A DNA stretch of 10,364 nt from Anaerolineae bacterium CG2_30_64_16 (lineage in GTDB: Bacteria > Chloroflexota > Anaerolineae > CG2-30-64-16). The first letter of the stretch is position 1. Each line of letters begins with the position of its first letter. Of this stretch, positions 5,492 through 10,364 are shown one piece after another. The stretch covers positions 1-10,364 of the forward strand of contig MNXL01000106.1 of the NCBI GenBank assembly GCA_001871755.1. Direction: 5' to 3'. The translations under genes and the position numbers were made by a program. A model generated the notes under the pieces. It saw nothing but the letters and a program-made list of their open reading frames with translations, was not told the DNA's origin and searched no databases.

Positions 5492-6940
5492 TCAATACGC
5501 CCGGGCGAAAATCGCTATGCAATCGGTCTGTTTGCCCGTGTAGAAGCAGGGCCCCTCGCCTTCCGGCGGATCGAACGGGAAGCAGCGGATGGTCGCCTTG
5601 GTCTCTTGTTTGATCAGGTCCTCGTCCTCGCTGCTGCCGGCCCAATGGACGCGCAGAAAGCCGCCCTGGGCTTCCAACACCTCGCGGAACTCGTCGTAGT
5701 TCTTGACGGTACGGGTGTTGGCGTCCCGGAATTTGGTGGCGCGCTGCAACATGCCGGCCTGGACCGTGTCCAGCATCTCTCGCACCGCGGCCGCGACGCC
5801 CGGCGCCGGCACGCCGAAGGTCTTCCCCTCTTTGCCGGGCAGATCGCGGCGGGCCAACACCACGGCGTTCTTCTCCACATCGCGCGGGCCGATTTCGAGC
5901 CGCAACGGCACCCCGCGCATCTCCCAGTCGTTGAACTTGAAACCGGCGTTGACCTCTTCCCGGGCATCCAGCTTCACCCGGATCCCCGCGGCCTTTAGTG
6001 TCCGGTGCACCTGATCGGCCAGCGCCAGCACGGGGCCGCGCTCCGCGTCCTTGCGCCAGATCGGCACGATGACGACCTGGATCGGCGCCAGGCGTGGCGG
6101 CAACATCAGCCCTTGATCGTCGCCGTGGCCCATGATGATGGCGCCGACCATGCGCGTGCTGAGGCCCCAACTGGTGGTCCAGGCGTGCTGGAACTCGTTG
6201 TTCTGGTCGAGGAATTTGATGTCGAAGGCCCGGGCGAAGTTCTGGCCCATGAAGTGGCTGGTGCCCGATTGCAGCGCCCAGCCGTTGCCCATCATCGCCT
6301 CGATGGTGTAGCTGGCAACGGCGCCGGCGAACTTCTCGCGGTCGCTTTTCTTGCCCTGGATCACCGGCAGGGCAGCCTCGTTGACCGCGAAGTCGGCGTA
6401 GACGTCCAGCATGCGCAGCGTCTCCTCGATGGCTTCCTGCTCGGTGGCGTGCGCGGTGTGGCCCTCCTGCCACAGGAATTCGGTGGTGCGCAGGAAGAGC
6501 CGGGTGCGCATCTCCCAGCGCACCACGTTGGCCCACTGGTTGATCAGCAGCGGCAGGTCGCGGTAGGAGCGCACCCACTGGCTGTACATGTGGCCGATGA
6601 TGGTCTCGGACGTCGGCCGCACCACCAGCGGCTCCTCCAGCTCCTTGCCGCCGCCGTGGGTCACCACGGCCAGCTCCGGCGCGAAGCCCTCCACGTGCTC
6701 GGCCTCCTTCTGGAGGAAGCTCATGGGGATCAAGAGCGGGAAGTAGGCGTTGACGTGGCCGGTCTCCTTGAAACGGCGGTCCAGCGCGTCGCGGATGTTC
6801 TCCCACAGCGTGTAGCCGTAGGGCCGGATGACCATGCACCCTTTGACCGGCGAGTAGTCGGCCAACTCTGTTTTCTGTACGACATCGGTATACCAGCGCG
6901 AGTAGTCTTCACTGCGCGGTGTCACGCCAGGTTCGGACAT
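5492..6940 (-). CDS. proS: Prolyl-tRNA synthetase, type 3 (archaeal/eukaryotic-like)
   Basis: A 482-residue class II aminoacyl-tRNA synthetase that charges tRNA-Pro with proline using ATP in the cytoplasm. Visible marks are RPTSET (108-113), the motif 2 region NQWANVVRWE to FLWQEGHTAHA (about 134-165), and motif 3 GHGDDQGLMLPPRLAP (271-286). An anticodon-binding domain and the type-3 C-terminal domain follow, ending in the conserved FARAY with a terminal Tyr. It lacks the large editing insertion of the common bacterial type. The C-terminal domain keeps three Cys (C453, C465, C474), so a four-Cys zinc site is not evident there. I chose the ATG at 6940 because AGGAG lies about 8 bases upstream; the in-frame ATG at 6973 has no ribosome site. 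A terminator follows the gene. Confidence 0.97.
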   Translation of the reverse strand: MSEPGVTPRSEDYSRWYTDVVQKTELADYSPVKGCMVIRPYGYTLWENIRDALDRRFKETGHVNAYFPLLIPMSFLQKEAEHVEGFAPELAVVTHGGGKELEEPLVVRPTSETIIGHMYSQWVRSYRDLPLLINQWANVVRWEMRTRLFLRTTEFLWQEGHTAHATEQEAIEETLRMLDVYADFAVNEAALPVIQGKKSDREKFAGAVASYTIEAMMGNGWALQSGTSHFMGQNFARAFDIKFLDQNNEFQHAWTTSWGLSTRMVGAIIMGHGDDQGLMLPPRLAPIQVVIVPIWRKDAERGPVLALADQVHRTLKAAGIRVKLDAREEVNAGFKFNDWEMRGVPLRLEIGPRDVEKNAVVLARRDLPGKEGKTFGVPAPGVAAAVREMLDTVQAGMLQRATKFRDANTRTVKNYDEFREVLEAQGGFLRVHWAGSSEDEDLIKQETKATIRCFPFDPPEGEGPCFYTGKQTDCIAIFARAY

Positions 6941-7014
6941 GGTTCTGACTCCTATGATAATCGACGACCTCATGCAAGTCGAGGGCGTCTATGGGTTGGG
7001 TGACGAGAACCCGG

Positions 7015-7085
7015 TAACAAGTAAAGAGTAAAACGTAATCGGTTGCCGGTACGTTCGGCTTACTCATCGCTCGTTACTCATTATG
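7015..7085. repeat. Degenerate GTAA/TTAC repeat pair in the LOG-proS spacer
   Basis: The left arm (7015-7038) is built of drifting GTAA/AGTAA units. The right arm (7059-7085) is built of TTACTC/CGTTACTCATT units of opposite sense. The two can fold back imperfectly. CCGGTAAC (7011-7018) and GTTGCCGG (7042-7049) add a second imperfect inverted pair. The layout resembles the better-preserved repeat pair at 8387-8489. Confidence 0.4.
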
Positions 7086-7096
7086 CTGGCTTTTTG

Positions 7097-7136
7097 CCCT
7101 CCAGACTCTTGGGCCGACTACCCCAAGGGTGGAGGG
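7097..7136 (-). promoter_or_regulatory. Stem-loop spanning the stop codon of the LOG-family gene
   Basis: CCCTCCA (7097-7103) pairs with TGGAGGG (7130-7136), and inside it CTTGGG (7108-7113) pairs with CCCAAG (7122-7127). The TAG stop (7118-7120) lies in the loop. No T run follows on the minus strand, so it is not a standard intrinsic terminator. It may protect the mRNA 3' end. Confidence 0.5.
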
Positions 7137-7681
7137 CCGGGAGGTGTAGGGGGTACGAGGAGCGCGGTCAGCGCGTCGGCCGGGGTGGCGACGATGCGCG
7201 CCAGCGCGGCGATCGAATTGCCCAGATCGGTGTGTGACCGTAGCGCGTCCAGCACGGGTTGCCAGTCGGCGCCCAGCAGGATCAACGGCTTGCCGGCCAG
7301 GCTGCGGGTTTGCAGCAGGCTCCACGCCAGGGTGACCTCGGACAGGGTGCCGATGCCGCCGCGCACCGCGATGTAGCCATCGGCCTGCTCCAGCATGGTT
7401 TGCAGGCGCGCCAGCAACGTTGGCGTCTTGATCTCCGCGGTCAGCCACGGGTTGGGCGGCAGCGGGTCGAACACCGCGCAGGTGACGCCGATCACGTGGC
7501 CGCCGGCTTCCCGCGCGCCGCGGCTGACCGCGGCCATGCTGCCGTTGTAGCCGCCACTCAACACGACGTAGCCCGCCTCGGCCAGTATGTGGCCCAGTTT
7601 GTACGCCTCATGGTAGAGGCTGCTCTGCTCGTCGCGGCGCGAGCTGCCGAACACGGCAATGGTCTTGCCTGTGTGCATCAT
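7118..7681 (-). CDS. LOG/SLOG-family protein (lysine decarboxylase-like Rossmann fold)
   Basis: A 187-residue single-domain protein of the LOG/TIGR00725-like group. Some relatives are cytokinin-activating phosphoribohydrolases, while others bind nucleotides or have no known role. The N-terminal strand and turn is IAVFGSS (8-14). The phosphate-binding loop is SGGYNGSMAA (42-51). The second family motif is VRGGIGTLSEV (106-116), corresponding to PGGxGTxxE with Arg in place of Pro. The Gly, Thr and Glu of the motif are kept, so catalysis is possible but not assured. The tail is Pro-rich. The start is one of two adjacent ATGs (7681 or 7678), 7 bases after the Uma2 stop, and the two genes are probably cotranscribed. 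No strong ribosome site is visible, which fits translational coupling. Confidence 0.85.
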   Translation of the reverse strand: MMHTGKTIAVFGSSRRDEQSSLYHEAYKLGHILAEAGYVVLSGGYNGSMAAVSRGAREAGGHVIGVTCAVFDPLPPNPWLTAEIKTPTLLARLQTMLEQADGYIAVRGGIGTLSEVTLAWSLLQTRSLAGKPLILLGADWQPVLDALRSHTDLGNSIAALARIVATPADALTALLVPPTPPGPPPLG

Positions 7682-7688
7682 TTGCTCA

Positions 7689-8369
7689 CTAAATCAAGCC
7701 CAAGGTCTGTTGGGTGGAAATGAGAGATGGTGGCTGCCACAGCCAATCTATATCCAACCAGAAGTCGGGCAGCGCCTGCGAGCGATAGACCCTTTTTTCG
7801 TCAGGCGCAACGACGGCGTAGCGTCCCTGGGTGTCTAATTGGTAAAACTCGACCCGCGCGCGGTCGGGGTCAATCAGCCAATATTCCGGGATGCCCGCTT
7901 CCTCGTATTCATAGAACTTCTGCCCGCGATCACGCATGGCGCTTTCCGGCGAGAGAATCTCTACGACCAGGTCGGCCGGGCCGTCCAGGTAGGTCTTCTT
8001 GAGTTGCTGCAGGTGCTCACGAGCCAGGAATAGCACATCTGGCTCACGCCCGGAACGAGCCAGGCGCATCTGGAAGGGTGCAACGCGCACAACGCCGAGT
8101 TGGTGTGTTTCGACAAAAGCGCGCAGGATAGCTCCGAGAAATCCACAGATGTCTTGGTGTTGGTCACCCGCAGGACTAGTCATCACTACCTCCCCATCCA
8201 CCCACTCAGCCAACGTGTCTTCGTCGGTCCAGGCCAGGAACTCTTCGTAGGTCATCCGCCGCGGCGCGGCAGGCGCTTGCAGCACCTCCAACAAGCGGTG
8301 GCGCAGCTCTTCAACCGGCGTCTCCGGCGCGACCGACACGTCCAATAATTCACCTTTCAGGCTGCTCAT
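7689..8369 (-). CDS. Uma2-family putative endonuclease (DUF820, PD-(D/E)XK fold)
   Basis: A 226-residue member of the Uma2 family, common in Cyanobacteria and Chloroflexota, with a restriction-endonuclease-like core. The sequence shows EWVDGEVV (55-62), REPDVLFL (108-115), LVVEILSPES (134-143) and DRGQKFYEYEEAGIPEYWLIDP (from 147), all characteristic. Candidate metal-site residues are E60, D111, E137 and K151. About 38 residues precede the core, as in many family members. The ATG at 8369 has GGAGG 6 bases upstream; a GTG one codon earlier is less likely. It is followed 7 bp later by the LOG-family gene. The biological role of the family is not established; no partner methylase, toxin or antitoxin is seen. 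Confidence 0.92.
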   Translation of the reverse strand: MSSLKGELLDVSVAPETPVEELRHRLLEVLQAPAAPRRMTYEEFLAWTDEDTLAEWVDGEVVMTSPAGDQHQDICGFLGAILRAFVETHQLGVVRVAPFQMRLARSGREPDVLFLAREHLQQLKKTYLDGPADLVVEILSPESAMRDRGQKFYEYEEAGIPEYWLIDPDRARVEFYQLDTQGRYAVVAPDEKRVYRSQALPDFWLDIDWLWQPPSLISTQQTLGLI

Positions 8370-8386
8370 CACTCACCTCCGCCTGT

Positions 8387-8430
8387 AAGTAGAGAAGTAG
8401 ACAAGTAGACAAGTAGACAAGTAGACAAGT
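8387..8430. repeat. 8-bp tandem repeat AAGTAGAC
   Basis: Five consecutive 8-bp units run from 8387 to 8426: AAGTAGAG once, then AAGTAGAC four times, followed by a partial AAGT. The tract lies just upstream of the Uma2 ribosome site, probably within its promoter or leader. Confidence 0.9.
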
Positions 8431-8439
8431 GCAAATATT

Positions 8440-8451
8440 GGGGCTTGCCCC
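8440..8451. repeat. GGGGC-GCCCC hairpin between two repeat tracts
   Basis: GGGGC (8440-8444) and GCCCC (8447-8451) form a short stem with a 2-base spacer midway between the AAGTAGAC and CCAATCTA tracts. On the minus strand it is followed by AATATTTG, so it could weakly terminate the phosphoesterase transcript. Confidence 0.45.
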
Positions 8452-8489
8452 TACCTACCTACTTCCCAATCTACCAATCTACCAATCTA
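8451..8489. repeat. CTAC and CCAATCTA tandem repeats at the phosphoesterase stop codon
   Basis: Three CTAC units (8451-8462) are followed by three perfect CCAATCTA units (8466-8489). On the minus strand each unit contains TAG, and the first TAG reached (8487-8489) is the stop codon of the phosphoesterase. The shared TCTAC/GTAGA core allows an interrupted foldback with the tract at 8387-8430. Confidence 0.85.
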
Positions 8490-9170
8490 CCGACTGCTAC
8501 TCACCAATTGCCACCCTCGCCCGTCCCGCTGCTGCGCCAGTTCCAGCACCCGGTAGCCGTAGCTGTTGATGACCCGGGTGTCGCCGCAATCGGTCTCGGT
8601 GGTTTCGATTCGCGAGTAGACGTGCGTGTGGCCGTGAATCATCACCGTGGGCCGAAACGCACGGAGCAGTTTCAGATAGCTCTCGAAGCCCTGGTGTGGC
8701 AGGTCCTCAGCGTCATGGATGCCGCGCGGCGGCGCGTGTGTGACCAGGATGTCGAGATATCGGCCATAGCGCAGCCGGTTCCACCGCAGGCGCTGCCCCA
8801 GCCAGAACACCTGTCCCTTGACCGTGGCCTCACTGTATTGGAACGCCGCGCCCGGATTGTACATCCGGCAGCCCTCCAGCCCGGCCAGCAACACCCCGTG
8901 GTGATTCACGGTGCGGCGGTGCAGATCCTCGGCCCAGTTGAAGGCCGCAGGATTGCAGACAGGGGACATGTCGGACGGTGGCTGAATGACCTTGTCGTGA
9001 TTGCCGTGCACAAAATAGAGCGGCGCATCCAGCAGCCCCACGATGTATTCCAGGTAGTAGTATGGCAAGTCGCCGCAAGCCAGGATCAAGTCAACCTGGC
9101 CTACCCGGTCGCGGATGTACGGTCCGTACAGGACCGGCTCCACTTTGTCGCTGACAGTGAGAATTCGCAT
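8487..9170 (-). CDS. Calcineurin-like metallophosphoesterase
   Basis: A 227-residue cytoplasmic protein of the metallophosphoesterase superfamily, which hydrolyses phosphoester bonds with a two-metal centre. Motifs in order: SD at 7-8, CGDLPYYYLEYI (32-43, D34), VHGNHD (54-59), THAPP (144-148) and IHGHTHVYSR (178-187). Motif I is normally DxH, but here the residues after D8 are Lys and Val, so one metal ligand is missing or comes from elsewhere. The substrate is unknown. I chose the ATG at 9170 because MRILTVSDKVEP is the natural start of the fold, although no ribosome site is obvious. An ATG at 9242, about 12 bases after the predicted transcription start, would add 24 mostly basic residues. 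The frame reaching 9344 crosses the promoter and is rejected. The stop lies inside a tandem repeat. Confidence 0.88.
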   Translation of the reverse strand: MRILTVSDKVEPVLYGPYIRDRVGQVDLILACGDLPYYYLEYIVGLLDAPLYFVHGNHDKVIQPPSDMSPVCNPAAFNWAEDLHRRTVNHHGVLLAGLEGCRMYNPGAAFQYSEATVKGQVFWLGQRLRWNRLRYGRYLDILVTHAPPRGIHDAEDLPHQGFESYLKLLRAFRPTVMIHGHTHVYSRIETTETDCGDTRVINSYGYRVLELAQQRDGRGWQLVSSSR

Positions 9171-9181
9171 GATCGGATCGA

Positions 9182-9193
9182 GGCGGCGCCGCC
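9182..9193. repeat. GGCGGCGCCGCC palindrome before the phosphoesterase start
   Basis: A perfect 12-bp palindrome lies about 12 bp upstream of the chosen ATG, inside the leader. It could hide or replace a ribosome site, or may simply reflect high GC content. Confidence 0.45.
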
Positions 9194-9260
9194 CCCACAG
9201 CCTCCCCTGGCCCGGCAACCTTGCACGCAAAGCAGTTGACATACTGCTACAGCGACGGCA

Positions 9261-9290
9261 AGTATAACACGCCAGCCACGGGGCTGTCAA
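9261..9290 (-). promoter_or_regulatory. Sigma-70 promoter of the phosphoesterase
   Basis: The minus strand reads TTGACA (9285-9290), 18 bp, TATACT (9261-9266). Transcription should begin near 9254, about 84 bases before the chosen start codon. Confidence 0.8.
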
Positions 9291-9322
9291 CGAACCGCGG
9301 TTCATTATCATTATCATTTCCT

Positions 9323-9341
9323 CCCCCTTCTCAAGTGGGGG
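9323..9341. repeat. CCCCC-GGGGG hairpin in the divergent intergenic region
   Basis: CCCCC (9323-9327) and GGGGG (9337-9341) flank a 9-base loop in the 284-bp spacer between two divergent genes. A duplicated ATTATC lies just before it. No gene is visible in this spacer. Confidence 0.4.
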
Positions 9342-9441
9342 CACAAGACTGCTCGAATCTTACACTGTCTGGCGGAATGGCAGAGAGAACGCGGTGCAAC
9401 CAACATTCACCACGATTCTGCGCGAAACGCCCGGACTGTGG

Positions 9442-9447
9442 TAGAAT
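9442..9447 (+). promoter_or_regulatory. -10-like box TAGAAT, candidate leaderless promoter
   Basis: TAGAAT fits the TANNNT pattern and ends 7 bases before the glycosyltransferase ATG at 9455. There is no Shine-Dalgarno sequence between them and no good -35 element. Transcription would begin at or next to the ATG, giving a leaderless mRNA. Confidence 0.5.
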
Positions 9448-9454
9448 CCCCTTC

Positions 9455-10364
9455 ATGCAAAGCAGACTCACCTCACCTGCGAGACCCTGGCTGACCCTGG
9501 CAGCCCTGGCCCTGATCACCGGCCTGGCCGCCTTCTTGCGTTCCTGGCATCTGGATGCCATCCCGCCCGGCTTCCACTACGACGAGGCCTACGAGGCGCT
9601 GGAGGCGTGGCGGGTCATCACGCAGTCCGGCTACCACCCCATCTTTTTCCCCGGCAACTTCGGCGTGGAGCCGATGTTCATCTATCTGACCAGCCTGGCC
9701 TTCCGGCTGTTCCCGCCCGGCCCGGCGACCATGCGCGGCGTCGCGGCCGTGGTCGGCACGCTGACTGTGCCCGCGCTCTACGGGTTGGCGCGGGAGCTGG
9801 TCCGGGCCGATGACCGCATCCCGCCGGCGACACCGCTGCTGGCCGCGCTGGCGCTGGCGATCATGCGCTGGCATATCACCTTCAGCCGGGTCGGTATCGA
9901 GCCGGTGCTGGCGCCGCTTTTTCTGGTGCTGATCCTGTGGGCCTTCTGGCGCGCGCGGCGCACGAACGGGCTGACCGCGTGGGTCGCGCTGGGCGCGCTC
10001 ACCGGCCTGAGCCCTTACACCTATCCGGCCGGCCGGCTGTTGCCGGTGGTGGCGGTGGCATGTGCTTTGGCGGCGGGGGGGTGGGGACGAGGGGACGAGG
10101 GAAACGAGGGAAACGAGGGAATTGAGGGAAATGAGGGAAACGAGGGAACTGAGGGAAGCGAGGGAACTGAGGGAAGCGAGGAAACGAGGAAACAAGGAAA
10201 CAAGGACACACAGTCGGGTTTTTCACCCCGTCACCGTGTCACCGTGTCACCGTGTCACCGTGTCACCATGTCACCCCGTCACCGTGTCACCCTGTCACCC
10301 CGTCCCCCCCTCCCCGGTCTCCTCCTCGCCGGGCTCGTTGCGTTCGCCATCCTCGCGCCGCTGG
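9455..10364 (+). CDS. GT39-like membrane glycosyltransferase, 3'-truncated by window, with internal minisatellites
   Basis: The first 303 residues of a polytopic membrane protein resembling the dolichyl/undecaprenyl-phosphate mannosyltransferase (PMT/ArnT, GT39) family, which moves sugars from a lipid carrier outside the cytoplasmic membrane. TM1 is at about 11-30. The first outer loop has the family signature LDAIPPGFHYDEAYEALEAWR, with D43-E44 in the place of the catalytic acidic residues. More hydrophobic helices follow up to about 207 (including HITFSRVGIEPVLAPL and SPYTYPAGRLLP). Residues 213-242 are then ten G-x-E triplets. Residues 260-283 are three near-identical octapeptides (HRVTVSPC, HRVTMSPR, HRVTLSPR). 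A hydrophobic helix resumes at LPGLLLAGLVAF. The repeats sit where relatives have a short loop. There is no stop codon from 9455 to the window end. The acceptor and donor are unknown. Confidence 0.85.
   Translation, partial: MQSRLTSPARPWLTLAALALITGLAAFLRSWHLDAIPPGFHYDEAYEALEAWRVITQSGYHPIFFPGNFGVEPMFIYLTSLAFRLFPPGPATMRGVAAVVGTLTVPALYGLARELVRADDRIPPATPLLAALALAIMRWHITFSRVGIEPVLAPLFLVLILWAFWRARRTNGLTAWVALGALTGLSPYTYPAGRLLPVVAVACALAAGGWGRGDEGNEGNEGIEGNEGNEGTEGSEGTEGSEETRKQGNKDTQSGFSPRHRVTVSPCHRVTMSPRHRVTLSPRPPLPGLLLAGLVAFAILAPL
10091..10180 (+). repeat. 9-bp in-frame minisatellite, ten units
   Basis: Ten 9-bp units of the form GGA-AAC-GAG, variable in the middle codon, encode GDE, GNE, GNE, GIE, GNE, GNE, GTE, GSE, GTE, GSE. 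Degenerate purine-rich copies continue to about 10205. Unit gain or loss keeps the reading frame. Confidence 0.95.
10224..10303 (+). repeat. 8-bp minisatellite inside a coding region, ten units
   Basis: Ten 8-bp units of the form CACCGTGT run without interruption; the variants are CACCCCGT, CACCATGT and CACCCTGT. Three units equal eight codons, so the protein shows a repeating octapeptide. The consensus has no stop codon in any forward frame. Gain or loss of one unit would shift the frame of everything downstream. Confidence 0.95.

Noticed and set aside
5475..6839. A 454-residue minus-strand frame over proS
   Set aside because: It is the out-of-frame shadow of proS. All synthetase motifs are in the other frame.
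6005..7003. A 332-residue plus-strand frame opposite proS
   Set aside because: Antisense shadow with the His/Gln/Val-rich composition typical of GC-rich coding regions read backwards; no ribosome site or domain.
8387..8489. CRISPR array
   Set aside because: The units are 8 bp with no unique spacers of 30-40 bp and no cas genes nearby; these are simple tandem repeats.
8445..9239. A 264-residue plus-strand frame opposite the phosphoesterase
   Set aside because: Its N-terminus is translated from tandem repeats and the rest is antisense to the GNHD and GHTH motifs of the real gene.
9473..10195. A 240-residue minus-strand frame with SLVSLVSLISL repeats at its start
   Set aside because: The repeats are the antisense reading of the 9-bp minisatellite, and the rest is antisense to clear membrane helices of the GT39-like protein.

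Overview
The window comes from a high-GC bacterium, most likely a member of the Chloroflexota (Anaerolineae/Caldilineae type). This is an inference from several traits together: a sugar-binding lipoprotein with a long Thr/Pro/Val linker, an archaeal-type (type 3) prolyl-tRNA synthetase, a Uma2-family nuclease, a DXD-less GT39-like membrane glycosyltransferase, and many short-period tandem repeats between genes. No marker here fixes the taxon.

Layout. Positions 1-310 are non-coding: a MITE-like element with nested inverted repeats (45-187), then a heptamer repeat (251-299). A LacI-regulated carbohydrate ABC importer follows on the minus strand, transcribed from high to low coordinates: lacI-type regulator (4178-5257), structured 287-bp spacer, sugar-binding lipoprotein (2526-3890), hairpin spacer, MalF-type permease (1495-2427) and MalG-type permease (311-1498, ATGA overlap). 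No ATPase gene is present, so a shared MsmX/UgpC-type ATPase encoded elsewhere is likely. Upstream lies proS (5492-6940) with a clear intrinsic terminator, then a LOG/SLOG-family protein (7118-7681) and a Uma2 endonuclease (7689-8369), 7 bp apart and probably one operon, then a calcineurin-like phosphoesterase (8487-9170). All are on the minus strand. Diverging from it on the plus strand is a GT39-like multi-membrane glycosyltransferase that starts at 9455 and runs off the window.

The most unusual content is twofold. First, the MalG-type permease carries a complete c-type cytochrome domain (CAACH haem motif plus a distal Met) in its first extracytoplasmic loop, joining haem chemistry to sugar import. 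Second, the glycosyltransferase gene contains two adjacent minisatellites, ten 9-bp units followed by ten 8-bp units, both read in frame. Because 8 is not a multiple of 3, the second tract could act as a phase-variation switch. Similar 7- or 8-bp tracts occur at or near the 3' ends of malG, the phosphoesterase and the LOG gene.

Regulation visible in the sequence: a textbook sigma-70 promoter with a 15-bp palindromic operator at the lacI start (autoregulation), a second good sigma-70 promoter before the phosphoesterase, a -10-like box 7 bp before the glycosyltransferase ATG (leaderless candidate), and an intrinsic terminator after proS.
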